DNA from: Caldilineaceae bacterium
GTDB lineage: Bacteria > Chloroflexota > Anaerolineae > Caldilineales > Caldilineaceae
Length of the DNA: 64,000 nt
Direction of reading: 5' to 3'
Assembly (NCBI GenBank): GCA_020634755.1
Contig: JACKBC010000035.1
Location: 12,024-76,023, forward strand
Shown here in pieces: positions 1-8,487 of the stretch; position 1 is the first letter of the stretch, and each line of letters starts with the position of its first letter. The notes under the pieces were generated by a model that was not told where the DNA came from, ran no database searches, and was given only the letters and a program-made list of their open reading frames with translations. Both the position numbers and the translations under genes were made by a program.

Positions 1-1
1 T

Positions 2-205
2 GGTACAGGGCTGGCCGATTATACGCGGCAGAAACAGCAATACAAGCACGACATGGGCCGCATGATTGCCCGCGAGGTCGAAGCCATGAGCCAGGACGTG
101 AGCACGGTTCAATATGGCGCCGAGCATACCCGCGCCGCGGCCTTGCAGCAAGCGTTGGAACGCTGGCACTTGCTGCGTGGGTATTTGCGTCGGTTTCGAA
201 TTTGA
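2..205 (+). CDS. C-terminal fragment of an unidentified protein
   Basis: The window opens inside this reading frame, which runs without a stop for 67 codons and ends with TGA at 203-205. The residues are charged and alpha-helical in character (for example GRMIAREVEAMSQDV and QQALERWHLLRGYLRRF). No start is present because the gene begins left of the window. I do not recognise the family. Codon use is like that of its neighbours, so it is probably a real gene end rather than chance. Confidence 0.5.
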   Translation, partial: GTGLADYTRQKQQYKHDMGRMIAREVEAMSQDVSTVQYGAEHTRAAALQQALERWHLLRGYLRRFRI

Positions 206-367
206 GGCCGCTCCGCCCCGGGCGCCCTCCTCTCCACTTGCGGAGAAGAGGGTGAACGAATGGACGAGCTTGTTGGTTAGATGAGCAACAATTATCAATA
301 ACGAATAGATTGCAATCAATGCAACAAACTGTACCAACGAGATTTGTAAATCTAACCTGGTCAATCC

Positions 368-751
368 CTATGCCTCTGGCAGTACGGCCGTGCATTCTAC
401 AAAGATTTCCGCCGTCCCAATGTTAGATTGCGCCGTGGTGCGCGCAGGATAGGGCGCTTGGGCAAATTGCAGATACACGTCATTCATCTCGGCAAAATTG
501 CCCATGTCGTTTAGGAAGACCACTGTGCGGACAACGTGGCTCCAATCGGTGCCGGCGGCTTCCAGCAGCGTCGTTACATTTTGAAAAACGCGTTCAGCCT
601 TTTGGCGAAATGCGCCTTGAATGCGTTCACCCGTGGCCGGGTCAATGGGCCCTTGTGAGGCCAGATAGACCATAGTTCCGCTGGCGACAACGGCTTGCGA
701 ATAGGGCCCCTTGGGCGGCGCGCCCTGGTCCGTATGTATTGATTTGCGCAT
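368..751 (-). CDS. ridA: RidA family reactive intermediate/imine deaminase
   Basis: This 127-residue protein matches the small YjgF/YER057c/UK114 (RidA) fold in length and motif order. Visible signatures are GPYSQAVVASGTMVYLASQG near residues 15-34 and the late YPARTTAQ motif, whose arginine is the residue that binds the carboxylate of imine substrates in this family. RidA trimers hydrolyse enamines/imines released by PLP enzymes, in the cytoplasm. It is the last gene of a minus-strand run. The intergenic DNA upstream (752-1126) is low-complexity repeat. RidA paralogues differ in substrate, so the exact role is open. Confidence 0.85.
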   Translation of the reverse strand: MRKSIHTDQGAPPKGPYSQAVVASGTMVYLASQGPIDPATGERIQGAFRQKAERVFQNVTTLLEAAGTDWSHVVRTVVFLNDMGNFAEMNDVYLQFAQAPYPARTTAQSNIGTAEIFVECTAVLPEA

Positions 752-927
752 GGTGTTGGTTCCTGGTTGTTGGTAATTGGTTGTTGGTGGGTGGTTGCTG
801 GTAATTGGTGGATGGTGAATAGCTGCTGGTAATTGGTTGTTGGTAGGTAGTTGTTGGTGAATAGTTTAGTAATTGGTGGATGGTGAATAGCTGCTGGTAA
901 TTGGTTGTTTGCAATTGGTAGATGATG
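752..927. repeat. Low-complexity TTGGT-type intergenic repeat
   Basis: The stretch is built almost entirely from short words such as ggttgttggtaattgg and ggtggatggtgaatag, repeated imperfectly for about 175 bases. A 30-40 base block (aattggtggatggtgaatag ctgctggtaattgg) occurs twice, near 804 and 872. The same vocabulary occurs at 29822-29881 and 45528-45706, where it folds into a hairpin. Minus-strand open frames here encode only N/Q/T/P-rich low-complexity peptide and are not taken as genes. Confidence 0.75.
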
Positions 928-1015
928 GGGCCGCTGCAAGCGCGGCGCACGGCCATGTAGTCTTGGTCTTAGACCCAAATTTATGGATTCTGTGCAACGC
1001 ACCCTACGCGCCACC

Positions 1016-1142
1016 CCTCCACTCCTCCACTCCCTACTCCTCCACTCCTTACTCCTCCACTCCTCTACTCCTTACACCTCCACTCCTCCACTCCTCTACT
1101 CCTCCACTCCTTACTCCTCCACTCCTCTACTCCTCCACTATC
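1016..1142. repeat. Low-complexity CTCCTCCACT repeat
   Basis: The sequence is a run of variants of actcctcc, actcctct and tactcctcc with no conserved longer unit. Related tracts lie at 4575-4666 and 25447-25528. The tract runs into the 3' end of the dehydrogenase gene that ends at 1127 on the minus strand and supplies its last few codons and stop. Confidence 0.75.
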
Positions 1143-2044
1143 CCTCCGAGCACATCAAAATTGGCAATCTTCTCATACACCTTTACCGCCGCGGCGTCGT
1201 CAAGCTTGCCCCAGCCAGAGGCCGATGCCATCATAAAAAGTTGGTGGGCGGCGGCAGCCAAGGGCAACGGCAGCCGGTTCTCTTTGCCTGTTTCGAGCAC
1301 CAGCCCCAGGTCTTTCACCCAAATATCGACCGCACTCATAGGCGTGTAGTCATCGGCCAAGATGTGCGGCACTCGGTTTTGGAACATCCATGAATTGCCG
1401 GCGCTGACGCTGATCACGTCGAAGATGCGCTGCGCATCGATACCGGCGCGCGCGCCAAACGCAATGGCCTCGGCAGACACGGCCAGGTTGACGCCGGCCA
1501 GCACTTGGTTGACCAGCTTCATAGTTGAGCCCAATCCGCACGCATCACCCATTAGAAAGACGTTGGCCGACATAGCGTCCAGCACCGGCTGCACGCGTTC
1601 AATCAGCGCGGGCTGGCCTGAAAGCATAATGCTCAGTTCACCCGCCGCCGCTCGGATCGGCCCGCCGCTAATGGGTGAATCCAGCATGAACAGCCCGGCC
1701 TCTTCCAGGCGGGCGGCCGTCTCTTTGGCATATTGAGGGCTCACCGTGCTGCACAGCATGACAATGGCGCCGGGCGGCAATGTCGCGGCCGCTGCACCGG
1801 CGCCAAAAAGCACCTCATCGGCCTGCTGGGCGTTCACCACCATGAGGATATACACATTAGCTCCTTGGGCCGCGGCCGCCGCCGTGGAAACGCCGATCCC
1901 ACCTGCTGCGTTGAACTTTTCCAGCGCCTCGGCGCGTACATCAAACCCGCGCACGGGAAACCCAGCTTTTACCAACGATACTGCTGAACCCATGCCCATA
2001 GAGCCAAGGCCCACAAAACCGACCTTGAGGCTGTTGTTCGTCAT
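1127..2044 (-). CDS. NAD-dependent beta-hydroxyacid dehydrogenase, L-threonate dehydrogenase-like
   Basis: The 305-residue product belongs to the 3-hydroxyisobutyrate dehydrogenase superfamily: a Rossmann dinucleotide site at the N-terminus (VGFVGLGSMGMGSA), the substrate motif DSPISGGPIRAAAGELSIM near residue 123, and the catalytic-lysine motif GSTMKLVNQ near residue 170. Among subfamilies it most resembles LtnD, which oxidises L-threonate for four-carbon sugar-acid catabolism. The neighbouring AraD1/GguC-like gene (2143-3144) fits a sugar-acid role. An AAAGGA ribosome site lies upstream of the ATG. The last residues, IVEE-stop, are encoded inside the CTCC repeat at 1127-1142. Substrate is inferred, not shown. 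Confidence 0.8.
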   Translation of the reverse strand: MTNNSLKVGFVGLGSMGMGSAVSLVKAGFPVRGFDVRAEALEKFNAAGGIGVSTAAAAAQGANVYILMVVNAQQADEVLFGAGAAAATLPPGAIVMLCSTVSPQYAKETAARLEEAGLFMLDSPISGGPIRAAAGELSIMLSGQPALIERVQPVLDAMSANVFLMGDACGLGSTMKLVNQVLAGVNLAVSAEAIAFGARAGIDAQRIFDVISVSAGNSWMFQNRVPHILADDYTPMSAVDIWVKDLGLVLETGKENRLPLPLAAAAHQLFMMASASGWGKLDDAAAVKVYEKIANFDVLGGIVEE

Positions 2045-2142
2045 TGGAAATCCTTTCTTATTGGCGGGCAGGGATTAGGAAGTAGGAATTAGGTTTGTCA
2101 CAACGCCTTACTCCCTACTCCTTACTCCCTTGTCCCTTATCC

Positions 2143-3144
2143 CTATATCGCTTTCACTGTCACTAATTTATCTTTGTAGCCCGCCTTGACCAGCGGGTTA
2201 CGCAGCGGCTGGCCAAATTGCGGCGCGCTGATCTCGAACACGTCGCCTGGCTTGGCGGTGACGCCGGCGGCAAAGCTGAGCGTGGCCGTGCCAAAGAAAT
2301 GGCAATGTACGTCACCCGGTCGGCGGAACGCTGAATATTTAAAATGGTGGTGCTCAATGTTGGCAATGGTGTGGGTCATATTCTCTTCGCCGGTCAGGAA
2401 TTCGCCGGACCAAACTTCTTTGCCCTTGCGCAGCAGGCGCGACCTGCCCACAATGTTTTTGGGCGCTTCGCCCAGCAGAATCTCCGGCCCAAACGATGAG
2501 TTGCGCAGCTTGGAGTGGGCCAAGTACAAATAGTTCTGCTTTTCCAGCACGTGGTCAGAATATTCATTGCCCAGGGCATAGCCCACGCGCAGCACATCGC
2601 CCCGTTCACCAATGACATAGAGACCAACTAGTTCTGGCTCTTCGCCGCCATCCAGCGCAAAGGGAGGCAATTCCAGTCCTTGGCCAGGCGCCGCCAGCCA
2701 ATCGCCATCGCCTTTGTAGAACCACTCCGGCTGTGAGCCAATCTTGCCGCGCTTGGGTTTGCCACCCTCCAGCCCGATTTTGAACATCTTCATGGAATCG
2801 GTCAGCTCTGCGTTGGCCGCGTCTAACTTGGCGTGCATGGAATCGCGCGCCTGGGCGCTGCCCAGATGATCCAGCCCCGTCCCCGAGAGGATGCAGTGGG
2901 CGGGGTCGGGGTGATCCAGCGGCGCCAGCAGCCGATCCTGCGCAATCACCTGCGCATAGTCAACCGTGGGGCCTGTGGCGCGCGCTTGGATCAGCGCCTC
3001 CAGCTGCTGGCCTGTGCGCTCGGCCTCTATTACCAAACTGTGCAGCCGCAACGCGCCTTTCACCGTCTGCAGCGTCGCGCCATCCTCGCTCACCACCCCC
3101 ACGCGCCGCGTGCCATCCAGCGCTTTGAATTGAACAACTCTCAT
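2143..3144 (-). CDS. AraD1/GguC-like fumarylacetoacetate hydrolase-superfamily protein
   Basis: This 333-residue protein opens with MRVVQFKALDGTRRVGVV, typical of the AraD1/GguC family, and carries a C-terminal FAH-type half with EPELVGLYVIGERG, GYALGNEYSDH and SKLRNSSFGPEILLGEAP. The acidic residues of EPE and D of NEYSDH are the expected divalent-metal region. Family members sit in sugar-acid operons and are thought to act on 2-keto-3-deoxy sugar acids; the precise reaction is not settled. It lies about 100 bp upstream of the threonate-dehydrogenase-like gene on the same strand, and the two probably form one transcript. The short gap at 2060-2142 contains purine-rich and pyrimidine-rich word-like DNA able to pair. 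Confidence 0.75.
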   Translation of the reverse strand: MRVVQFKALDGTRRVGVVSEDGATLQTVKGALRLHSLVIEAERTGQQLEALIQARATGPTVDYAQVIAQDRLLAPLDHPDPAHCILSGTGLDHLGSAQARDSMHAKLDAANAELTDSMKMFKIGLEGGKPKRGKIGSQPEWFYKGDGDWLAAPGQGLELPPFALDGGEEPELVGLYVIGERGDVLRVGYALGNEYSDHVLEKQNYLYLAHSKLRNSSFGPEILLGEAPKNIVGRSRLLRKGKEVWSGEFLTGEENMTHTIANIEHHHFKYSAFRRPGDVHCHFFGTATLSFAAGVTAKPGDVFEISAPQFGQPLRNPLVKAGYKDKLVTVKAI

Positions 3145-3171
3145 GGCTTTCTCCTTTTATGGGCTTAACAG

Positions 3172-3336
3172 ATTATACGGATTTTGCAGATTTATATATT
3201 GGTCAACTTGATGATAGAACGTCGGCCAGCGGTTGAAACCGCCGTCTGCTAAATAAAGTACGCTGAAGCGCACTGTTTACCATCATCTTGACCAGTGCAG
3301 ATTTTGCAGATTTTTAATCTGTGTAATCTGTTGAGC
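3172..3336. repeat. Nested palindromic intergenic repeat (AGATTACACGG type with inner hairpin)
   Basis: The outer parts are agattatacggattttgcag and, on the far side, gcagatttttaatctgtgtaatctgttg, which are complementary variants of the agattacacggatt word family. Between them, from about 3193 to 3294, lies a second palindrome that begins ggtcaacttgatgat and ends atcatcttgacc and has an inner hairpin GCGGTTGAAACCGC at about 3228. The words ttttgcagattt flank the inner element on both sides, as an insertion duplicate would. Confidence 0.6.
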
Positions 3337-3351
3337 CTTCTGTTCTTGTTC

Positions 3352-3437
3352 TCAGTACACCGCAACGGTGTTGGCGATTCAGGCCTCGTTCTCGAATGGT
3401 GAATTCGGCCCTATCTCTCGTCATTGCGATCGACTGA
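3352..3437 (-). repeat. Family A 86-bp palindromic element, copy 1
   Basis: Read on the minus strand this copy begins TCAGTCGATCGCAATG and ends CGTTGCGGTGTACTGA, the two ends being imperfectly complementary. It is the same length (86 bp) and closely similar to the copy at 41149-41234. Its left part overlaps the 3' end of the M20 peptidase gene, giving that protein its last residues and stop. Confidence 0.85.
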
Positions 3438-4574
3438 TTCTGCAATGCCCCACCACTGTTGATAGATATGCGCCATTTTGGCCAGCTGGCTGATCTCTAC
3501 CCATTCGGTGGCGCCGTGGGCCTGGTCAATGGAACCGGGGCCCATGACGACCCGTTCGCGCGCCACGTTTGGGTAGGCCCAGGCGTTGGTGCCATAGGGT
3601 GCTACTTCGGGCGCAATGCCGGACCAATCGGCCAGCTGCTGCATCCATGCACTGTCGCCCGGCTGGTAAAAGGCGTCCAGATCTTTCTGAACTTTCACCT
3701 CAATGGGCAGCGGACAATTGGCCTGCGCCAGCGCGACCAAATTGGTCATCACCGTATGCGCATCTTCGGTTTCCACCACGCGGCGATCCACAAAGAGCTG
3801 GCAGGCATCCGGCACCACGTTGATACCCACGCCGCCATGTATGACGGTCGGCGTCAAATAGGCGTGACCGAGCGGGGTGGCGGGCGCCGTTTGCAGCCGC
3901 GCGTTTTCCGCATCCAGCGCCAGCACCAGCCGCGCCGCCGCCACCACCGCGTTTTGCCCTCGATGCGGCTGGGAGGAATGAGCCGCTTTGCCCGCCACGT
4001 CAATCAGCAAGCGCACCACCCCTTTGTGGCCATGCACCGGCGTGCAGAGCGTGGGCTCGGCAATGATCATCTGCTCGGCCACAATTTGGCGCGCCGCCAT
4101 CCAGCTGGCAAAAGCGGGCGCACCGGTGGTGCCAATCTCCTCATCGACCGTGGCGCCGATTAGCAAGTTGTAAGCAGGGCGCTGCCCTGTCTGCTGCATC
4201 TGCTCCAGCAGCGCCAAAATAATGCCCAGCGATGCCTTGGTGTCCACAGCCCCACGGCCATAGACGCGATTATCTTCAATGCGTCCATCAAAGGGCGGGT
4301 CGCTCATCTGCTCCACGCCCACCGTGTCAATATGCACATCTACGGCCAGCCAGCGCTCGCTTGTGCCGCGCCAAATGCCATATACGTTGGCGCGGCCCGG
4401 CCGCACGCCCTGCACGTGCACTTCGCCACCCAGCTCGTTAAACCATTGGGCAATCTGCCGGCCAATGGCCGCTTCGCCCGTTTCGCCGGCCCGCGGCCCC
4501 GCCTGATCCGGCGTCACGCTGGGAATCTGCACCAACCGGCTCACCCACTCTGCACACTGCATCTCAAGCTGCAT
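3411..4574 (-). CDS. M20 family metallopeptidase / ArgE-DapE-type deacylase
   Basis: The product is a dinuclear-zinc amidohydrolase of the M20 family, acting on N-acyl amino acids or small peptides in the cytoplasm. Metal and catalytic motifs are all present in order: VDVHIDTV (H and the assisting D), GRGAVDTKA (bridging D), VDEEIGTTGA (general-base E and ligand E), IAEPT, the dimerisation-domain GKAAHSSQPHRGQNA, and the C-terminal ligand H in SIDQAHGATEW. I start it at the ATG at 4574 (MQLEMQCAEW), because the longer frame to 4604 runs into the CTCC repeat; an ATG at 4562 is also possible. The last eight residues and the stop lie in a family A repeat. Confidence 0.85.
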   Translation of the reverse strand: MQLEMQCAEWVSRLVQIPSVTPDQAGPRAGETGEAAIGRQIAQWFNELGGEVHVQGVRPGRANVYGIWRGTSERWLAVDVHIDTVGVEQMSDPPFDGRIEDNRVYGRGAVDTKASLGIILALLEQMQQTGQRPAYNLLIGATVDEEIGTTGAPAFASWMAARQIVAEQMIIAEPTLCTPVHGHKGVVRLLIDVAGKAAHSSQPHRGQNAVVAAARLVLALDAENARLQTAPATPLGHAYLTPTVIHGGVGINVVPDACQLFVDRRVVETEDAHTVMTNLVALAQANCPLPIEVKVQKDLDAFYQPGDSAWMQQLADWSGIAPEVAPYGTNAWAYPNVARERVVMGPGSIDQAHGATEWVEISQLAKMAHIYQQWWGIAESVDRNDER

Positions 4575-4666
4575 CTCTACTCTTCTACTCCTCCACTCCT
4601 CCACTCCTCCACTCCTCTACTCCTCCACTCCTCTACTCCTCCACTCCTCTACTCCTCTACCTTCTT
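4575..4666. repeat. Low-complexity CTCCTCCACT repeat
   Basis: About 90 bases of actcctccactcct and ctactcctcc words fill the gap between the M20 gene and the DinB-like gene. On the minus strand the tract reads GGAGTAGAGGAG and so offers several GGAGG-like ribosome sites before the M20 start. Confidence 0.75.
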
Positions 4667-5179
4667 CTACCACTCCCCTGCATACCCCACCCCATATGGC
4701 TCCATCTGCTTCACAATATACGCATAATGCAGCTCATTGAGTTGGCGAATATGCAAATGGTCGTGCGCCACCCAAGAGGCCAACAGATCGCCGGCGCTTA
4801 GGGAAGCGCGCCAGGGCGTGGGCCGCGCCATCTGCCAATCGGCCTCGGCCAACTGCGGCAGCCATTTCAGAGAATTTAAACGCTCTGCACTAAAATTCGC
4901 CAGCGATTCGGCCAGATCGCGTTCGTTGTATTTGCGCGCCGTCACCCAACCGGCCGGGTCAATGGGGGGCCAATCCTCATCTGGCCGGTGCAGCATGTAG
5001 TCGATGCGCTGGCGGAAATCTTCGCGCTCCTCGTCGTAATAGTGGTTGATTACTTCCAGGATGGACCAGGATTCAGCATTGGGCTTCCAGCGCGCCTGTC
5101 CGTCGGCGACGCCAGCCACCATGCTGCGGATCACGTCCAGGTTATGCTGCAAGCGATTGATAGCAAATTCGAGGTTCAT
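4667..5179 (-). CDS. DinB-like superfamily protein
   Basis: The 170-residue protein has the four-helix bundle pattern of the DinB/YfiT metal-binding superfamily. The probable metal-binding histidines are visible in VINHYYDEE near residue 48 and in VAHDHLHIRQL near residue 140. Members range from DNA-damage-induced proteins to thiol transferases, so function cannot be set from sequence. The ATG at 5179 is preceded by a weak AAAGGAG. It is followed by the 2'-5' RNA ligase-like gene upstream on the same strand with only about 35 bp between. Confidence 0.75.
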   Translation of the reverse strand: MNLEFAINRLQHNLDVIRSMVAGVADGQARWKPNAESWSILEVINHYYDEEREDFRQRIDYMLHRPDEDWPPIDPAGWVTARKYNERDLAESLANFSAERLNSLKWLPQLAEADWQMARPTPWRASLSAGDLLASWVAHDHLHIRQLNELHYAYIVKQMEPYGVGYAGEW

Positions 5180-5198
5180 TGCGTTTACTCCTTTGGGC

Positions 5199-5219
5199 GG
5201 ACAAGCTGGAAGCTTATCC
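5199..5219. repeat. GGACAAGCT hairpin
   Basis: GGACAAGCT and AGCTTATCC pair around GGA. The second arm of the same word family, GGACAAGT/ACTTGTCC, occurs at 37928-37948. It spans the end of the ligase-like gene that stops at 5214. Confidence 0.5.
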
Positions 5220-5747
5220 TACAAGGGGGAATTCGTAAATCGTTTTCACGGGTCGAAACTCAATCAGGTCCAGCCCCACCAGGCTGAATGCACGGAAAAC
5301 GGGCGCGGCTTTGCAAATAGCCACGGCGGCTGGGATCTGGTCGGCGGGTAGATTTATGGCCACCGTACAGTGCGGAACCCAGTTGCCGGGCCGGTAATAG
5401 GAAAGCGATGGCAGACCCAGCGCCGCCATTCGTGCATGGAAGGCGGCATGAACGTCCAGCAGCCGCGGCGTCACCACCGGCGCTAGAAAGACCACGCCTT
5501 CTGCCGTCGGAAAGATGCCCACGGCGCTAAATTGCAGCGGAATCGGCGCGACTTCAGTGGCGAAATTCTGCAATTCATCATGCACATCCGGTGGATACAG
5601 CGCATCAAAAACGGTCAGGCTAATATGCGGACGCGCGCCCAGTTCAGGCATAAGCGACGTAACGCCGCGGTCCGCCAGCGTCTGCCACAAGCCGCGCACG
5701 GCGGCTTCCATTTGCGCATCGATATAGAGTTCAACGGCGTAGCCCAT
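5214..5747 (-). CDS. 2'-5' RNA ligase family protein (2H phosphoesterase fold)
   Basis: Both histidine motifs of the 2H superfamily are present: RPHISLTVF near residue 37 and VPHCTVAINL near residue 120, in a protein of 177 residues, the usual size. These enzymes act on 2',3'-cyclic phosphate or 2'-5' linked RNA or nucleotides; the substrate here is unknown. The open frame extends further upstream into the galactonate dehydratase gene, but that extra sequence is its shadow, so I start at the ATG at 5747 (MGYAVELYID). The 7-bp gap to the dehydratase gene suggests co-transcription. Confidence 0.8.
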   Translation of the reverse strand: MGYAVELYIDAQMEAAVRGLWQTLADRGVTSLMPELGARPHISLTVFDALYPPDVHDELQNFATEVAPIPLQFSAVGIFPTAEGVVFLAPVVTPRLLDVHAAFHARMAALGLPSLSYYRPGNWVPHCTVAINLPADQIPAAVAICKAAPVFRAFSLVGLDLIEFRPVKTIYEFPLVG

Positions 5748-5754
5748 AGTTAAT

Positions 5755-6897
5755 TTACCAATCGGCCACGCTGCCGTCTTCATAGTAAAACTCGCCGCCC
5801 AGCTCCTCTTCATAGATGCCGCGGTTCTGTTGGGCGGCCTGCTCATCGATTTCAAAGCCCAGGCCCGGTTTGGTGGGTAGGGCAATGTGGCCATCCACCA
5901 CTTGCCAATTCTCTTTGAAGAGGCCGGCGCCCAGCCCCTTATCCACCTGTTCCTGAATCAGGAAATTGGGAATGGCGGCGTCCACATGCATGCAGGATGT
6001 AAAGGCTACCGGCCCAATGGCGCAGTGCGGCGCCACGTGGATATAGTAGACCTCGGCCATGTTGGCAATCTTTTTTAGCTCGGTAATGCCGCCGGCGTGG
6101 GAGCCATCGGGCTGAATGTAGGCGGCGGCCTGCTTTTCAAAGACGTGGCGGAATTCCCAGCGACTGAGCAAACGCTCGCCGGTGGCAATGGGAAAAGGCA
6201 CCTGATCGTTTACTTGCTTGAGCGCATCAATGTTTTCTTGCGGCACCGGCTCCTCCACAAACATGGGGCGCATGCCTTTGAGCTCGTGGCAGATTTCAAT
6301 GGCCAGCGCCGGCGTCATCTTGCCGTGAAAATCGAAGGCCAGCTCCACATCGGGCCCCACCCATTCGCGCATGAGATAGGCGCGCTGCACAAAGTCATCA
6401 ATCACGCTGGGCGGTTCGTGACCGCGCCACTTGCCGCCCGGCCCGCTCTTGAACGCTTTGTAGCCGCCCAGCTTTTGCAGCCATTCCAGCCGCTCTTTAG
6501 ACGCGGCCAGCCCTTCGTCGCTCATGTCGCGGATGCCCCAGTGGGCGTAGACGCGCACGCGCTCGCGCATCGGTCCGCCCAGCAGCTTGTAGACGGGCAC
6601 GCCATAGTGCTTGCCCGCAATGTCCCATAGCGCCTGGTCAATGCCCGACAGCGCCGACATGAGCACGTTGCCGCCGCGGAAAAAGGCCGAGCGGTACACG
6701 TGTTGCCAATGGTGCTCGATCAGCAGCGGGTCTTTGCCGATGTAGTAGTCGGCCAGCTCTGCCACGGCCAGCGTTGTGCTTTTGGGCTTGCCTTCCAGCG
6801 TGGTTTCGCCCCACCCCACCAAGCCATTGTCCGTGGTGATCTTTACCAGCCGGATGCGGGGCAGCGGGAAAAATTGTTCGATCTTTGCAATTTTCAA
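5755..6897 (-). CDS. dgoD: D-galactonate dehydratase (enolase superfamily)
   Basis: The 380-residue protein is an MR/MLE-type enolase-superfamily dehydratase. It carries the three metal-ligand acids (D of LAFDFHGK near residue 193, E of FVEEPVP, E of IATGERL) with the DgoD-specific histidine in FDFHGK and the catalytic histidine in HVAPHCAIGP. D-galactonate is dehydrated to 2-keto-3-deoxygalactonate. Gene start MKIAKIEQFF with an AAAGGAG-like site (ggttctcctttg on the plus strand) immediately before. The divergent glycerate 2-kinase at 7078 could consume the downstream C3 product. Length and motifs match the family well; closely related dehydratases of other sugar acids cannot be fully excluded. 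Confidence 0.85.
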   Translation of the reverse strand: MKIAKIEQFFPLPRIRLVKITTDNGLVGWGETTLEGKPKSTTLAVAELADYYIGKDPLLIEHHWQHVYRSAFFRGGNVLMSALSGIDQALWDIAGKHYGVPVYKLLGGPMRERVRVYAHWGIRDMSDEGLAASKERLEWLQKLGGYKAFKSGPGGKWRGHEPPSVIDDFVQRAYLMREWVGPDVELAFDFHGKMTPALAIEICHELKGMRPMFVEEPVPQENIDALKQVNDQVPFPIATGERLLSRWEFRHVFEKQAAAYIQPDGSHAGGITELKKIANMAEVYYIHVAPHCAIGPVAFTSCMHVDAAIPNFLIQEQVDKGLGAGLFKENWQVVDGHIALPTKPGLGFEIDEQAAQQNRGIYEEELGGEFYYEDGSVADW

Positions 6898-6937
6898 AGT
6901 GGTTCTCCTTTGTGCAAAACGGAATCAAGATGGGGAA

Positions 6938-7060
6938 AATGGAACACGGATTGGACTGATTTGACGGATCGTCACTGATTTTTTGATAATGGGTAAGAAC
7001 CTGTTGATCAAAAAAATCCGCCCGATCCATAAAATCTGTGTTCCATTCATCCGTCACAAT
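6938..7060. repeat. ACACGGATT-type inverted repeat between divergent genes
   Basis: The left arm AATGGAACACGGATT (6938-6952) pairs with AATCTGTGTTCCATT (7033-7047) with one mismatch, around a core of gatttgacggat, gatcaaaaaaatccg and similar related words. It belongs to the same word family as 3172-3336 and 15591-15670. It occupies the whole regulatory space between the dehydratase and the kinase genes. Confidence 0.7.
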
Positions 7061-7077
7061 AATTTTGGGAGCTTCAC

Positions 7078-8433
7078 ATGCGTTTTCACTCTTCTATTTT
7101 AACCCCAAATCCCCAGAAACGCGAACCGGTCATCCAGATTCTGGATGCGGCACTGGACGCGGTGGATCCATATCGGGCCGTGCGCAATGCGCTGCACGTG
7201 CGCAATGGAGTTTTGCATGTGGGTGAGGGGCAATATGTGCTGGCCGAGTATGAACGCATATTTGTGCTGGGCGCGGGCAAAGCCGCCGCACCCATGACGC
7301 AAGCAATTGAAACATTGCTCGGGGAACGCATTACCGACGGTCTGGTGGTGACCAAAACCGACCACGGTGGGCCGACGCGTTTTGTGCAGCTGGTGGAGGC
7401 CAGCCATCCCGTGCCAGACGAGGCGGGGGTGGAGGCCGGACGGAAAATCTTGAAGCTGGCGCAAAATGCCGGTGAACGCGATCTGGTGATTACGCTGATT
7501 TCGGGCGGGGGGTCGGCGCTGCTGGTGGCGCCGGCGGTTGGACTGACGCTGGATGATTTACAGGTGATGACCGATGCGCTGCTGGCTTGTGGCGCCACGA
7601 TTAACGAGATGAACTGTCTGCGCAAACATTGCAGCGCCATCAAAGGCGGGCAATTGGCGGCTGCGGCCAGCCCGGCCACGCTGCTCACGCTGGTCTTGAG
7701 TGATGTGGTGGGCAATCCGCTGGATGTGATTGCCAGCGGACCTACGGTGCCTGATGAAACCACGTGGCGCGAGGCGTGGGCCATTATTGAAAAGTATGGG
7801 CTGGTGGAACAATTGCCGTTGCCCATCCTTGGCCGTATTCAGGCGGGGCTGCACGGCAAAGTGGCGGACACGCCCAAGCCGGGCGCCGATATTTTTACGC
7901 ATAGCCAAACCACCATTGTGGCGGACAATCGCATTGCGGCGCAGGCGGCTCAACAAAAAGCGCGTGCATTGGGCTTCAACACGCTGCTGCTGACCACCTA
8001 TTTACAGGGCGAATCCAAAGAGGTGGCCAAGGTTGCCGTCAGCCTGACGCGCGAGGTGCAGGCTAGCGGGCAGCCAGTGGCGGCGCCGGCCTGCATCATT
8101 TTGGGGGGCGAAACCACGGTGCGGCTGGGCGAAGCGCCGGGGCAGGGCGGACGCAACCAGGAACTGGCTTTGGCGGCGGCCTTAGATATGCAAGGGATGG
8201 CAGATGTGATCGTGGTGGCGTTGGCCACTGATGGTACCGATGGCCCCACCGACAGTGCTGGCGGCTTGGTGGATGGTGATACCGTGCGGCGCGGTCAGCA
8301 AAACGGACTGCGGGCGGCCGATTTTCTAGCGCGCCACGATGCGTATCCTTTTCTGGAGGATATAAACGACCTGCTGGTGACGGGACCCACGCAAACAAAT
8401 GTGAACGATCTGCTTTTGATATTTGTGCTGTAG
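7078..8433 (+). CDS. Glycerate 2-kinase (GckA/TtuD, MOFRL-domain type)
   Basis: The 451-residue protein has the DUF4147 plus MOFRL arrangement of glycerate 2-kinases: FVLGAGKAAAPM near residue 63, VEASHPVPDEAG, ITLISGGGSALL near residue 141, ILGGETTVRLG near residue 342, GGRNQELALAAAL, ATDGTDGPTDSAGG and the C-terminal GPTQTNVNDLLL. It phosphorylates D-glycerate to 2-phosphoglycerate. This is the usual last step of non-phosphorylative sugar-acid or hydroxypyruvate pathways, which fits the galactonate dehydratase across the divergent promoter region. The ATG at 7078 follows GGGAGCTTCAC. Confidence 0.88.
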   Translation: MRFHSSILTPNPQKREPVIQILDAALDAVDPYRAVRNALHVRNGVLHVGEGQYVLAEYERIFVLGAGKAAAPMTQAIETLLGERITDGLVVTKTDHGGPTRFVQLVEASHPVPDEAGVEAGRKILKLAQNAGERDLVITLISGGGSALLVAPAVGLTLDDLQVMTDALLACGATINEMNCLRKHCSAIKGGQLAAAASPATLLTLVLSDVVGNPLDVIASGPTVPDETTWREAWAIIEKYGLVEQLPLPILGRIQAGLHGKVADTPKPGADIFTHSQTTIVADNRIAAQAAQQKARALGFNTLLLTTYLQGESKEVAKVAVSLTREVQASGQPVAAPACIILGGETTVRLGEAPGQGGRNQELALAAALDMQGMADVIVVALATDGTDGPTDSAGGLVDGDTVRRGQQNGLRAADFLARHDAYPFLEDINDLLVTGPTQTNVNDLLLIFVL

Positions 8434-8487
8434 CAAGCTATGAGGCAGCTAAGACAACTAAGACAACGCGATTGCCATGTGTTGATT

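Noticed and set aside
574..1014. Open frames of N/Q/T/P-rich peptide on the minus strand
   Set aside because: They are translations of the low-complexity word tract at 752-927.
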